The notes under the pieces are model-generated. The model had not been told where the DNA came from and made no database searches. It worked only from the letters and a program-made list of their open reading frames with translations. From the NCBI GenBank assembly GCA_030761205.1, contig JAULJL010000015.1:7817501-7881500 (forward strand): 64,000 nt of DNA, read 5' to 3'. Below are positions 11,850 to 24,500 of this stretch, in pieces. The position numbers were made by a program, and so were the translations under genes. Position 1 is the first letter of the stretch. Every line of letters starts with the position of its first letter. This DNA comes from Fremontodendron californicum. Its lineage: Eukaryota; Streptophyta; Magnoliopsida; Malvales; Malvaceae.

Positions 11850-13169
11850 TCATGGGTTGATCGCAGATAAAATCTGATAACAGAGAAAACATAGCAGTTA
11901 GCTTTGGAACATTACCAAATTCTACTCGGGTAACTATTAGATATTCATAACAAAACTAAACGAGGACCGATGAAATATTGTTAAGCACAACAAAAGACTT
12001 GCACAAACAGTTCAAGATATTAAATACCTTATCACTGAAAATGCGGAATGCATCCAATCCCATAGCTTTTTCAAGTTCCTAACAAAAGGTAAAAACAGAT
12101 ATAGCAGGTAAGTGGACAACATAAACAAAAATGATAATTAGAAGTCTCAGGTCTCAGGTCTCAGTTTTCAAGTAGGAATAACAGCACTGACATTCATTGC
12201 ATCTGGGGAGCTATCAATATCAGAGATGAGTTTTTGAAGATGTTCATCCTTCAAAGCTTCACGGACTTCACTGGAAGAAGCTGCATGAGAGAACATGGTA
12301 AATTTAAACTGTTGTGTGAAGGGATTTGACCAGTTTTGGCACCAACTATGTTATTCGGACTCGGGTGTGAGTGTCGGATACGGATATGTGTCTGACACGG
12401 GTATATTCAATTTTTTCTAATTTTTTTTTATATATTTGGAGGATCCTTGGAGAGTCATATCTCTATACCCAATGAAAACAATTATTCATACAGGTTCTCT
12501 GGCTCTAACATTTTATATTATGAAAACAATCATTCATACCAACTAGCTATCTTAAGTTGGATGACATTTAACCTTCTACCATACATCTCAATCTGGGGCA
12601 CAATGAGTAACCTTGCGAATCAATAAGCTGATATGACAAAAAGCTTTGGATAAGATTAGCCAGACCTAATAACTTCATACAAATCACATTTATTAGAAAT
12701 TTGGATAATTGCAAAAAAAATGCATACTAAAACTAACTAAATGCAATGTAATCATCCTACAGTTCAATGCTTCCACCAGTTCACCGCAATGCCTTTTGCA
12801 TCTTCTTTAGTATTATGACCATTGAATTATCTATACTCAACAACAAAATTTTGAACTCTAAATCCTGGAATGATAGCATTATGAGCTTTCAGTATTTCTC
12901 CCATGAATATGTCGAATTCTCATTAAAAGCTAAATTTCTAAAAGCATTTTCATTTTCCCTATTTTTCTGAGTTTCTTGCAAATCTAAAGTCCAAGCTTTC
13001 CATTATCGTTTTTGCATTTTATTGCACTTGTAGACCCCCATGGTGTTGGCAAATATCAACACGATGCTAGCTTAAACTATAATTTGGAGTGAAAAAAAAA
13101 ATCCAGCCGTTTGCCCAAGTAACACACTGCCCACTACTGTAAGGAACTTTACACTAAATATAAGCTTAG

Positions 13170-13209
<40 letters not shown>

Positions 13210-15147
13210 TACCAATAGCCTGCATTTGCAATATTTGTAGCGCCTCACTTGAGTCAGCAACTTCTAGTTTTCTTTCCACCTGAAATCCTGCATTAGCAGC
13301 TAAAAGAAAAGAAACAAACAACATTTGAGTTTTGAAAGTTTCCAGGAAAAGATAAGGGGGATTTGATTAAGTTGTTGAAAATATTAAGACACCATGCAGA
13401 TAAAAAAAAAATTGCATGTATGAGGATGATATTTCATGAAACTGAGTTCTTTGAGTCATGATGATTTCCAAAACTCATCTAAAAGTTAGACACTGTAACA
13501 TGTCAAATAAGCAAACTGTATAACATGTTTCCTTTGCCCACGCTGAGAAACCATTAAGGTCATATAAAACAAAAAGCATTTTCTTCTAAGAGCAATGGTG
13601 TTTTTTATTGATCAAAAGTGTTCATGAAGGCTCTTAAAAAATGTTACTAGATATTATAGTTCATAATATAGCACGTATAAAAAAGGAAATATGAAAAGAC
13701 CCAAATTTTTTGAAGCCGATTACTTACTGGGAGAATGATTCATTAAAAGATAGTTTTCTTTTCAATTTTGCAGAAAAATGCAAATATGCATATATATGAG
13801 GATAAACATCAAACACATCTTTTAATTTTTATAGCAAGGAGATATATCATTGAAAAACAAGCAGTTGAGGAACAGAGTCCTTACAGGATCTTTCGTCAGA
13901 GGATTCTGGCTTGACACTGTGAGTCTCCGCATCATTAGCAGACTCCGGCTTGACACTAGTTGATACTGCATCATTAGTGGACCCTGACTTGATAGGGGTT
14001 CCTGCATCATCCAGAAACTCACATTACTTTTAAATTTGCCCATTCCTGGAACCACATAGAGAAGGCCAGCTTCAGCTAGAAAACATAGATTCTTATTTTT
14101 AATGTTGGTTTCGAGAACTAAACCCTTAGCCACGTTATTTTCTGGTTTAACTGAGCTTGAGCGGCCATATATATCACTTATATTGTAATTGGTTTACAAT
14201 TACATACAGCTCAGTATGGATTATTGAACACACCACAAGAAAAGCACCCCAAGGCCACAACCTTACTATGAAACATATGTAATAAATTTATGTGTACGAA
14301 TCTATAAAAAGACATTTTTAGAACATCAAATGCACATGAAAAATGCAAGTATCGTTGATTAAAGCATGGAGTTGGTCACTTGAGAAACATCCAGTTGTAG
14401 GAAAGAAGTCATTACCAGATTTTTCCTTCGCGGATTCTGGCTTCGAGCAGGGAGTTTCTGCATCATTCGCACATTAAGACATTCCAATGAGTATGCCACC
14501 TTAAGACTTCAGTTATACAAAAGCGCAAGTAGGGTAAAAGGACAATGATATCCAAATCCCCCTTTTAATCTGTCTACAAAACCTAGATTTTCGGCAATGT
14601 TTGTTGGCCGGTGGAAACTAAGCTTGTGACCGTACACCATTGGTTCAGTTATTCTTTTAGCAAACACATATTCCACTCCACAAAACAGGAAAAAAAATGT
14701 TTGACTTTAATAATATGGCTAAAGCAAAATTAGAATGGATGCTAAGCTCATCTTTTTATCAGAACACAAGTTGATGAGAAAGCATTAGGCCAAGAAAATT
14801 CCCATGATTAAAAGCAAAATCATAAGCCGAATATTTAATCACCATAAATGAAAAAAAAAAAAAAAAAAAACTAACTAAAAGAGTTAATGAAATCGAATAA
14901 TTAAGGGGGAAAAAAGAAGCGAAATTGTTGGGTGCCATACCTTTGTGTCTCTTGAAACATGGCAGAGAACAACTGGGAAGTAAGGAAAACCAAAAGAATA
15001 AATAACAATATACCCACAAATAAAAACAGTCAGAAAAACATAAAAAGAAGAGAGCGGCAGAACTTACTAAGGAACAAGACAAGAGGGGCACTTGTATTTG
15101 GATTGAGCTTGGTTGCAAACTTGACACTGCCGAGAAGGACCTGCCAT
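11850..15147 (-). CDS. HIT-type zinc finger protein, ZNHIT3 family
   Basis: Eight short exons, in transcript order: 15147-15068, 14972-14941, 14457-14416, 14001-13885, 13299-13213, 12280-12192, 12078-12028 and 11873-11850. They sum to 522 bases and 173 residues with all phases consistent. The N-terminus MAGPSRQCQVCNQAQSKYKC, then CPSC, CSLPC and FKRHK, is a HIT zinc finger (alternating CxxC and Cys/His ligands). The middle has a repeated VKPES phrase. The C-terminal half (SSSEVREALKDEHLQKLISD, ending FRIFSDKILSAINP) is the conserved ZNHIT3 tail. In yeast and animals this family helps assemble box C/D snoRNPs together with an NUFIP/Rsa1 partner; a similar nuclear role here is inferred. The start lies 120 bases downstream of the RPT2 stop on the same strand, so its promoter must be very short or lie within the RPT2 gene. 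Most exons are too short to stand out as open frames. Confidence 0.9.
12346..12471. mobile_element. Truncated M2 MITE in a HIT-gene intron
   Basis: The left end CTATGTTATTCGGACTCGGG and the inner phrase GTGTCGGATACGG match the M2 family. The similarity stops after GGAGAGTCATATCTCTATA, and the right inverted end is missing. Confidence 0.65.
13172..13206. repeat. TA dinucleotide microsatellite
   Basis: An uninterrupted run of alternating T and A lies in an intron of the HIT gene, just outside the donor of its fifth exon. Confidence 0.9.
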
Positions 15148-15267
15148 TCTTCCTTCTTCCACCAATAATAAAGCACAAACCCAACTTAATATTGTAAAGA
15201 TTGATTACGGGTGTTTAAAGTTAACCCTAAATGACAAAAACAGTTATTGATCGGAGGAAGAAGGGAG

Positions 15268-17851
15268 TTACGAGGGTGGCGCTGCTAAGACGACGCGTCG
15301 ACTCCCAGAGAACTCATCTTTTGTACCAGCCTCAGTACATATTGCCTTTATATCAGCTCCAGAGAACTCATCTTTTGTCATAACAAATTCTTCCAAGTTT
15401 ACATCATCAGCCAATGTCATCCTTGATGTATGTATCTGTAGTCCAAAGATTTGAAAGTGGCTTAGTATTATGAAGTAAGCTTTAAAGAACACCAAACTTT
15501 ATAAGTAAATGAGATGAGGGAAACATATTTGATATAGAGTTCCAAAACATTATGAGATAATACATATACCTGGAAAATACGCCTCCTTGTTTTGATGTCA
15601 GGTAGGGGAAATTCAATCTTCCTATCAATCCGACCAGGGCGAAGCAAAGCTGGATCAAGACTTTCAATTCGATTTGTTGCAAGAATCACTTTGACATCTC
15701 CTCTTGAATCAAAGCCATCTAGTTGGTTCAGCAACTCCAACATGGTCCTCTGGATTTCACGTTCACCACCAGAATGGGCATCGTACCTGTATGGCAGATT
15801 AATGAGAAAAATTCCAAGTGTATTTCCATCAAGGCATAACTGTTTCACTAACTTACCTCTTAGTACCAACTGCATCAATTTCATCAATGAAGACAATTGC
15901 AGGGGAGAGGTCATCAGCAACTCTGAAGAGTTCCCTAACTAACTTGGGACCATCTCCCAAGTACTTCTGAATTAATTCACTGCCAACAACACGTAAGAAA
16001 GTTGCTGACGTAGAATTTGCCACAGCCTGAAAGAACATAAATGACATGACAAGCTCAGATCTAGTTTTATACAGCCAAAACAACCAGAGCAACTAACTGT
16101 GTGATACTAGTGTAAACAAGTAGCTACGACCAAGATAAATAATTTTAGAATTGTATATTACACGCAAAATCATATATTTCAAGTTCACAAGTGTCCATTG
16201 CTGTCTCTGTACTCAGATTTTTGGAAGTTCATCATGCCTGACACCTTGCCCTGATGTTTATACATGACATGTTTCCTCTCCTAATCAAACAAGAGTTTAA
16301 CTTGAAACAAAGGGCTGGGGAAAGCATAAAGATTAAACCATTAATTATTATAAACAGATGTGCATTGAAAGAATCTGGCTGGAAATATAAGAACACACAC
16401 CTTTGCAAGCAACGTCTTGCCTGTCCCAGGCTCTCCATACAATATAACTCCTTTTGGAGGCTTGATACCAATGTCCTCATATAGTTCAGGGTGAGTCAGA
16501 GGGAGCTCAACTGCCTCTTTAATCTCCTGTATCTGAGCATCCAAACCTCCTATGTCGGCATAAGATTCCAATGGAGCCTTTTCAACCTTCATCACCGATA
16601 CCATGGGATCAACTTCATCTTGCAGAAGTCCAACAACTGAAAGAACCTAAAAAGATACAATAACCAAGCATAAATTTCTTTCCAAGAACAGAGAAATTGC
16701 ATGATATGGAGCATAATGTCTTAGAGATGCTTACAATCTAAAGAAAGAATAGATGCAGAACGTTAAATGGAAGAAGAGGGTTCCTATTTATCCTTTCAAG
16801 ATTTATACTAGTATTTTGGGTTAGCAAGGGTGTCACTTAAACAATATCCCCAAAGACATGACTATCACCAATATGATAGCAAACAAACCAAGTTGATGAG
16901 CCAAATACCCCATTCTAGAACTTGTTTATTCAGATTCCATATCAAGCCTCACTCATATTTATTTGAGAAAACCTCTAGCTTGAAAGGTAGAGCATGTTTG
17001 AACTCATTTACCAATTCAAGCTTTGATCGAAAGTTCATTTCTCAAAGCTCATCAAGGTGCTCCTATTTTAAGCTAAAGTAAGAAATCATGATTAGAACAC
17101 TGTTATCTAGTAAATAAATTTTCATAATAATTCTCATAAATGATAATTCCCCAACCACTAATTCTAAATTATAGCAGTTCTATCAGCTTGAAGCTGTAAA
17201 CCCAAAATCTCATAATTACCCTCGCATTGATTCTAAATTGCAAATTTAAAATTCCAGCACAATCAGCACCTTTCAGCTAAAATAATACTTAAATCATTTT
17301 CCTTTCACAATCTACAATAAGAAACCCTAAACCTAAAACAAAACCCAAAAAGCTTATGACTTTATTACCTTATTGTGCATCAAAATAGCACACCCAGGCT
17401 CCAACTGATCCTTATCAACAAAAGATAAAATCCCAACATAATACTCCGGCCCAACTGACGACGAAACAATGGCATGATTCTCATCGATCAGCTCCTCCAA
17501 ATTACCCACACTCATAGGCGACCCTCTCAAATCATCGACTTTAGATCGATCCTCCTCGGCTTTCTCTTCCTGCGGCTTAAGCCGTTCCTGGTTAGCCACG
17601 AATTCTTCTTCCATCAGTAAATAGTCCTTGATTCGCTCAAGCTTTAACAGCCGGAGCTTACACTTAGTCAGCGGCGTTACAGTCGGGAGCCGAGCCGCCG
17701 CTTCGGGTCCTTTCTGTTTTCGTTGTTTGCGACCCACCCTGGCTGGGGGTGCCGCTGGCTCAAATTTCTTCTCCTTCTTGTCAGAACCGTCGTGTTTCCG
17801 GTCCCCTGGTAGACCTTGCCGATTCAGACCGCCGGGTGTTCCTTGACCCAT
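15268..17851 (-). CDS. RPT2: 26S proteasome regulatory ATPase RPT2, 3'-truncated copy
   Basis: Exons in transcript order: 17851-17369, 16646-16401, 16026-15857, 15786-15570 and 15435-15268, giving 427 residues in phase. It starts MGQGTPGG, the N-myristoylation-type start known for RPT2. An N-terminal coiled coil and OB domain are followed by the AAA+ ATPase with Walker A (GEPGTGKT), Walker B (IVFIDEIDA), the GDGPKLVRELF pore-loop region, and the sensor and arginine-finger region (ATNRIESLDPALLRPGRIDR). RPT2 forms part of the hexameric base ring that unfolds substrates and gates the 20S core. The protein follows the family up to ICTEAG and then reads 18 unrelated residues to a stop. About 37 expected residues (the end of the helical lid, the C-terminal helices and the gate-opening tail) are absent, and no exon coding for them is visible before the next gene begins at 15147. 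It is probably a damaged paralogue or a chimaeric locus, although the rest is intact. Confidence 0.9.
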
Positions 17852-18134
17852 GGTTTAGGGTTCGTTTTTGGTCTCCGATAGTGAGCTGATTTAGGAAATT
17901 TTTGAAAAGTTGGTGCTTTGGGGCTACGATAATATACTACAGAAGGGGGAAATTTTTTGAAAAGTCGGTCCATTGATTTGGGCCTTTTACTAATGGGAGA
18001 ATTATTTGATCACTGATTATGGGCCAACTTTGGGTTGTAATTCAGCGTTTTGTTTAGGATTGCTATTTTGCTTACAAGAATTAACCATCTTTTCTTTCTT
18101 TTTTTCTCTATAGCTAGATGAAGTACTGTCACTG

Positions 18135-18457
18135 TTATGGCTGCCAGGGTTCCCATTTATACTTCAAACCATATTCATTATGCTGGAAACTATAGATATA
18201 AATATATATAGATTCCATCATTTTGTGATCCCCAGCGACCACAATCTTTATCGATGACAATTTGTCATCCACCCAAAATACGTCGAGGTACTTTTGCCCA
18301 CCGCTCCACCTCATATGGCAGGAGAAGAAATCAATGCGAAATGTCCATTGAAACTCGTCGTGCACAGGGATATGGTGGAGGCCCCATTCCCAAGATCATC
18401 ATCCTCTTTGCATTTGCAATGAGCTTCAAGTGTCTGTCTAACGTGAACATTGAACAC
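18135..18457 (-). pseudogene. Broken S-protein homologue (plant self-incompatibility S1 family)
   Basis: Two reading frames each carry part of an S1/SPH domain. The upstream part reads VFNVHVRQTLEAHCKCKEDD followed by DLG, matching the family pattern LHCKSKDDDLG. In another frame, about 25 bases on, comes HHIPVHDEFQWTFRIDFF and then CHMRW, matching the central FxWxFRxxFF...FFCHxxW pattern. A small frame-changing indel near 18384 and the loss of a few residues before CHMRW separate them from an intact gene. No signal-peptide exon is visible upstream, where a stop (TGA) lies just before the first part. SPH proteins are small secreted cysteine-bearing proteins. The family call is from motif memory. 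Confidence 0.6.
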
Positions 18458-19356
18458 GATTCACGATGGAGTAGGCAACAAGTGATGATAGAAATTTGCT
18501 TTCACGAGATTAATACATAACTGGTTTTATTTTATTATTTTTCCAGAATACAACTTTGTATCTGGAAAACAACCATTATGTCTTACAAACATATCCATTT
18601 ACCGCTAACGATCTAGTTTATTCTGAGTCAATGTTGGACTACCAAGAATACATTGTCAAATAATTCGAACCCCTCTCTTCATAGGCCTACAATGTTCACA
18701 TCATTGGCAATGGCATGATATAAATGTTTTAAGTATTGATTATTACAAGAGGCTAAAGGAACAGAAGCTCTAACTTTAATATTCAAGAAGGTAATAAGAA
18801 TCAGCCATATCATAACATCAACAGAATTGACAGATTGCCAACTACTTAAATATCAATATGCCCCCAAAGAACAGACTACCAACAATTGCCCAACCCTCAT
18901 ACAGTAAGAATAACGCGGAGCGGACACACGCTTCATACTTTATATCTTGCATGAGTAAGGGAAAACAATGAAGAGAAACTGGTTGAAAAAAGGATCTTGA
19001 ACATCGTTGATTACAAAGGGATTGGAGGAAGCAGAAACAAGCCACATAGATGAATGCAGAAAGTGAAACATAAAGAGCTATTTTATCGTTTAAAACACAA
19101 GTCGAAACAAGAAAACATCTTACCAGAATTGGGATAAAAACTCATTGTAAAAGACACAGACAGTACAGAGACCATTACATTAGCAGGATCATGCTAAATC
19201 CCATGTAGGGAAGCCAAAATAATTTTGAGATCTCCAGTCAGATTATTACTTTCATAAACAAACTAAAAATACCATGAGCAGCCACCAATAATAACCTAGA
19301 GACTATTAGCCAATGCCACATCTAATTCTCCAAATACTTGTGTTTACCTCCCGTAA
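18458..19356. other. Intergenic region downstream of NAA10
   Basis: This probably includes the 3' untranslated region of the minus-strand NAA10 gene. I find no further gene or repeat that I can support. Confidence 0.45.
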
Positions 19357-20410
19357 TCATCCGGCTTTGGAATTAGATTTTGTACTAGCTTTTGACTCTG
19401 ATTTCGAGTCCCCTCTTGTTTGAGTCACTTCTGTGCTTCGAGCCTCACCCGAACAACATCCACCACCATGATGATGATGGTGGTGGTGGTGATGATGATG
19501 ACCCTGATGATGATTCAGCTTCCCTTTCAACTGCTTCCGCATGTCATATGCATCCTCCCCATCTGCATAATATTTGGCCTCCACATCATGAATCTTATAT
19601 CCCAACGTCTGGGTATACAGATTAAACGCTGCTCTGTTACTCTTCCTCACATGCAACGAGACATACTCTGCTCCAAACACCTGCATCACTTTGTCTTTTA
19701 GTAATGAAGAATGTAAATGTGTTTTTTCTTCCTTTCTGATTACTTTTGCAGTTAAAATGTTCAAGAATTGCTAAAATAATTACTAAATGTAACAGTAATT
19801 CTAACATAAACATTCTATATAAAAGCAAAAACATTTAGTATTTCATCATAGAAAGATTAGATTTTTAAGTTTTACTTCTTCTCCAAAAATATTGCTTGCT
19901 ATTTGTATGTATCCAAATGAGCTTTTTGCTTCCGAAATATAACAAAGCAACAACCAAACCCTATCTAATTTACAAGTAAATGTGTGAAATTAGCAATAAC
20001 ATGTACAATGAGGAGAATCAAACTTCCAAAGTTTCATGGTCCACAGATAAGCAGGAAAATGACTAAGAAAGGAAATAAATTAAAAAAAAAAAAAAAAAAG
20101 GGGGCAAGACCTGCTCCATGGCGGCTTGGGCGGCGCTCATGAGCTTAGTGGCGAGGCCAAGCTTGCGGTGGGTGCGGAGGACGGCGAGCGAGGTGATGTG
20201 GCCGTGACACTCGTTGCTTTCGTCTTCCATCTTGGCGAGGACGTAACCGACGATGCGGCCGTTGTAGTCCTCGGCCACGTAAAGGAGCTGTGGCCAAGAG
20301 AGGATGTGGTAGAAATAGTACTTCATCTGGTAATTCTCGGGAAGGCAAAGCAGGTTGCAAGCTTGCATCGCCAGTAGGTCGTCCATGGTTGCCTTGCGTA
20401 TGCACACCAT
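19357..20410 (-). CDS. NAA10: N-alpha-acetyltransferase NAA10, catalytic subunit of NatA
   Basis: Two exons, 20410-20111 and 19680-19357, join in phase to 207 residues. The GNAT domain occupies roughly residues 1-150: MVCIRKATMDDLLAMQACNL at the start, LYVAEDYNGRIVGYVLAKME, then the acetyl-CoA-binding motif RTHRKLGLATKLM (R/QxxGxA form), and SLHVRKSNRAAFNLYTQTLG. The tail has a run of 11 His followed by GGGCC and a Ser/Lys-rich end; plant NAA10 proteins are known for such His-rich tails. NatA acetylates the N-termini of most cytosolic proteins that begin with small residues after Met removal, at the ribosome and together with NAA15. I chose the start at 20410 because the family begins MVCIRKAT; an in-frame ATG 66 bases upstream would add 22 Arg/Asn-rich residues not expected in the family. 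Confidence 0.93.
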
Positions 20411-21512
20411 TGTTGCCTTCGCTGGATTTTCTTGCCTAATTCGGGAATTAGGGTTTCTGATTTTTCTGATCTTCAAGTTTAATTTTTAGAGAGAGAGAAA
20501 GAGTGGTTTTTTTATTGCTTGGATGTGAGGATTCCACCAGGTTTAATGGTTTAGGGCTTGGGCGTGGGCTTGGGTTTTTCAAGTCATAGCCCGATTTTAA
20601 GGTGAAAAAGCGTGGCCCAAACATACTAGTATTTATGACCCAAAAAAATATTTTGGATAATTTTATTTTGTTTGTCTAAATTCGAACCTAACCTGAAAAT
20701 TTATTTTATTGTTTAAAAAATTATTTATATTAATATTTATATATTTAAATAATAAATATTTTATTAAATCAATAATAATCCGGATCAGATCGAAACTATT
20801 TAAATTATAAATTTTTTAGTCAAATTTAATTGAATTTGATCCGTCAGACGAAGCAGGTAGTCCTGCCCTCATCTTAAATTAAATCTTATACTACATAGGA
20901 TAGGCATAGGAATCTAGTATGATTTTAAGTGTTGATCTTTTTGGAAAATATTAGAAATTTTCTTCTTTGTTTTTAGATTAAATTATGTAAAGGATTTTAT
21001 ATACTGAAAACTGAATTTTTTTTCAATAATAACAGGTTAGATAGAAAACTGAAAATTGCATTAAAATAGAGGTTGTGGTTGCTTTAAAATATCCTTCTTT
21101 CCATCTTAGACAATAGAACATGTTGATTAACTTTGTTAAAACTTTTTCCTCCATCCCATGATTTATGAAAATTTACCCCTTGGCTTACAAGATATCTTTC
21201 TTTTGCTGTTTTTCAAATTTCAATAACTTATGCCAAACTTTACACATAGAAACCACAGTTTTTCAACCAAAAAAAAATAAACAAATACTAAAAAGAGTTT
21301 TGCAGCTGGATTAGGGTGGATTGAACTTCTTCCTATCTAAAACTTAATTGACTGGTAAATTTATTTAAGTTATTCTTAGCAACTACTTCAAAGCTTGTTT
21401 AGCATTTGGAAGCAGATTAGTATAGCAATAAAGATGCAGAAAAAAAGCTTATAAGTTTTGCATCAATTGATGATGGGGGAGTTGCTGTGTTTCCTTGATG
21501 ATTTTATATTTC
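20411..21512. other. Intergenic region
   Basis: The NAA10 promoter and leader lie at the left and the 3' untranslated region of the receptor kinase at the right. AT-rich text at 20690-20850 has no clear gene or element. Confidence 0.5.
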
Positions 21513-24500
21513 CTAAGAGCTGTTGAGAACCATGCTGACTTTCATACACTCTTCCCTCTCCTGCTTTATTTCCTTTAGCATTGCTGCTACATCTTTCATG
21601 GTAGGCCTATCATCAGGGGAAGGGTTTACACACAGCAAAGCCACTCCTAAGGTCTGCAACATTTCTTCAATCTCGGATTCAGGCCTAGCTTGTAATTTGG
21701 AATCTAGCACTTCAATTCCTCCTCTTTTCGATCTCACCCAATCTACAACATGGAGCCCGTCTGGTATGGTTGGATCAATTGGTTGCTTTCCTGTTAACAC
21801 TTCTAACACAACAACTCCATAGCTATACACATCACTTTTCTCTGTTATCTTCATCATATAGCCATATTCTGCAATAAGAACAGCCACCAAGGTATAAAAC
21901 CATGCAAGACTTACCCCACTTTGAGATTAGAAAACATGGTATTTGATAAGTTGGTGAAACATAAAAAATAGTACAATTCCTAGAATGAAATAGGAAAACA
22001 ATGTGACAAAGAAAGAAAGAAAGTGAAACCATACATGTTTATCATCATCATCATATATTCTGCAGTATTTAGTTAATTTGGTAATGATAAATGGATTACT
22101 AAATTTTTGTATTCTACAATCAGTGCTTGTGAAGTTCATTTTTTTTATGTCTTTTGACAATTATTGAGTGTTCTTGAGATAATGAAAATTTCCTTTTATA
22201 TACTTGATAATTCTGATATGTAAGAAATTTGAACTAACCTGGAGCAATGTAACCATAGGAGCCTGCAACTGTGCTAGAAGACCTAGCAAAATCTCCATTA
22301 TCAACAAGCTTGGCAAGTCCAAAATCAGCAATGTAGGGTTCAAATTGGGGACCAATGAGAATGTTGTTGGCCTTGATATCCCTGTGAACAATGGGAGGAA
22401 CGCAGTCATGGTGTAGATAAGCCAAACCTTGTGCCGCTCCCAAGACAATTCGATATCTAAGTTCCCATTCCAAGCAACTACCACTGCGCTCATGAAGAAG
22501 ACTACCCAAACTTCCATTTTCCATGTAATCATACATAAGCAATCTTGTGCTTCGGTTCCAACAGCAGCCTAAGAACCTGACTATGTTTTTGTGGCGGATT
22601 GAACCAAGAGTTTTTACCTCAGCAGAAAAGGAATCACGAACTCCGCCTACTCCAATTTTGTCACTATGACAATCATATCCAGCTGCCATTGTCGTTGGCC
22701 AAAGCTTCTTAACAGCAATGATTTCCCCATTTTCAAGACCTGCACGATAAACAATCCCTGAACAACCCTTTCCAATAACATTGGCTTCCACCAAACATTT
22801 CAAAACTTGATCAACTGAGAAATTCAACTTCTGGAATGGAGTGAATTGCCAAGGCCATGAATCCCTTCCCATCTCAGAATCATTATCATCTCCTATCATC
22901 TTCCTAGCTCTAAAGACTGCAAAAGCCCCAAAGATTGCTAATGCAATGCTCAAGGTAATAAGCACTGCAATAGCTATTTTAAGTTTTTTTGACCGTCTGA
23001 AACCACTATCAGTTTGCATACCAGTTGCTGCAGCATTGCTGAGGAAACATGACTCGTGGCCCTTAGAACATAGCCCCTGGTTTCCTGCCATTTCTGTTGC
23101 TGATAACTGTCGAAACAACTTACTATCTGGAAGATAGCCAGTGAAATTGTTGTAGGAGATGTTCAGAGAAACAAGATTGTCAAGCCCAGAAAGTGCTACC
23201 AAGTCACCTTCAAGCTTGTTGTGTGAAAGGTCCAATATAGATAGCTTGTTCAGTGCAGAGATTTGAGGTGGGATTACTCCAGATAGTGCATTCCAGCTTA
23301 GATTTAGAGCAATATCAAGAGCTTGGATGTCAAACAATTCCTCTGGGATTGTGCCAGATAGTGCATTACTGCTAAGATCAAGCAATTGAAGATTTAAACA
23401 ATGACCAAGAGAGGGGGGTATTGCTGCAGATAGAGAGTTTCTGCTGAGGATAAGTCTATTAAGTGAAGTAAGTTGGCCAAAACTCTGGGGAATCTGTCCC
23501 TTAAACCGATTGACAGAAACATCCAATACCTGAAGTCTCGTGAGAGAGGATAAAGAGCTAGGCAAAGAACCTTCAATGGTGTTGTTGCTCAGGTTCAACA
23601 TCTGCAACTGAGTGCAGTTACCTATCTCATCTGGCACTGAGCCACCAAGATGGTTGTCAGACAGATCAAGGAAACTGAGGTTGTCAAGGAACCCAATCTC
23701 TTTTGGGATCCCTCCACTGATTCTGTTATTAACAAGCCGGACTCTGATAAGAGAACTGCAATTACCAATCTCCAAAGGGATCATGCCCGAAATGTCATTA
23801 GAGATTAAGAGAAGCTTTGTTAGATTTTGAAGCTGAAATAAACTGGATGGCAAGCTACCAGTGAGTGCATTGTGTGACAAATCTAGAGCCCCGAGGCTCC
23901 TGCAACCAGCCAACGCTGCTGGAATGCTTCCTTCAAGTATGTTCTGCCATGCAAAGAAGACTGTCAGCTTCGTTAACATCCCAAGCTCTGCTGGAATAGA
24001 GCCTGATATTTGATTAGTATCAAGCTGTAACTGTACTAGGCTTGTGGCATTAGATAGAACTGGTGGAATAGTGCCGCTGATGTTGTTGTTACTAAGCATG
24101 AGCTCTTGAAGACTCGAGAGGTTTCCAAATGACTGAGGTATGCTACCAGAAAAATAATTTAAGGAAAGATCAATAGTTCTCAAGCTTTTGCAGTTTCCTA
24201 TTTCCTCAGGAATACTCCCATCAAAGTTGTTTTGCCACAGCAACAACTTCTCCAGCTTCTGGAGCTTACCTAACTCCGGCGGAAGTGACCCGGAGAGATC
24301 ATTCTCATACAGATATAAGTCCACAAGCTCTGAGCAGTTGCCAATATGTGGTGGAACCTCACCTGAAAGCATAGTTGTATATACTGATAGAGTTTGAAGT
24401 TTGCTTAGCTTACCTAGTGAAACAGGAATTGAACCAGAAATTTTAGTATCAGCAAGACCCAACACCTTCAGGTTCTGGCAGTCTCCAAGCTCTTCTGGAA

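Noticed and set aside
15280..15305. Cloning-linker contamination at the RPT2 break (SalI/MluI-like GTCGACGCGT)
   Set aside because: It cannot be excluded, but the text around it runs smoothly into the HIT gene leader and no vector text is seen; kept as a caution only.
19420..19701. Met/Val-rich and Asp-rich frames opposite NAA10
   Set aside because: They are antisense shadows of the His-repeat codons of NAA10 exon 2.
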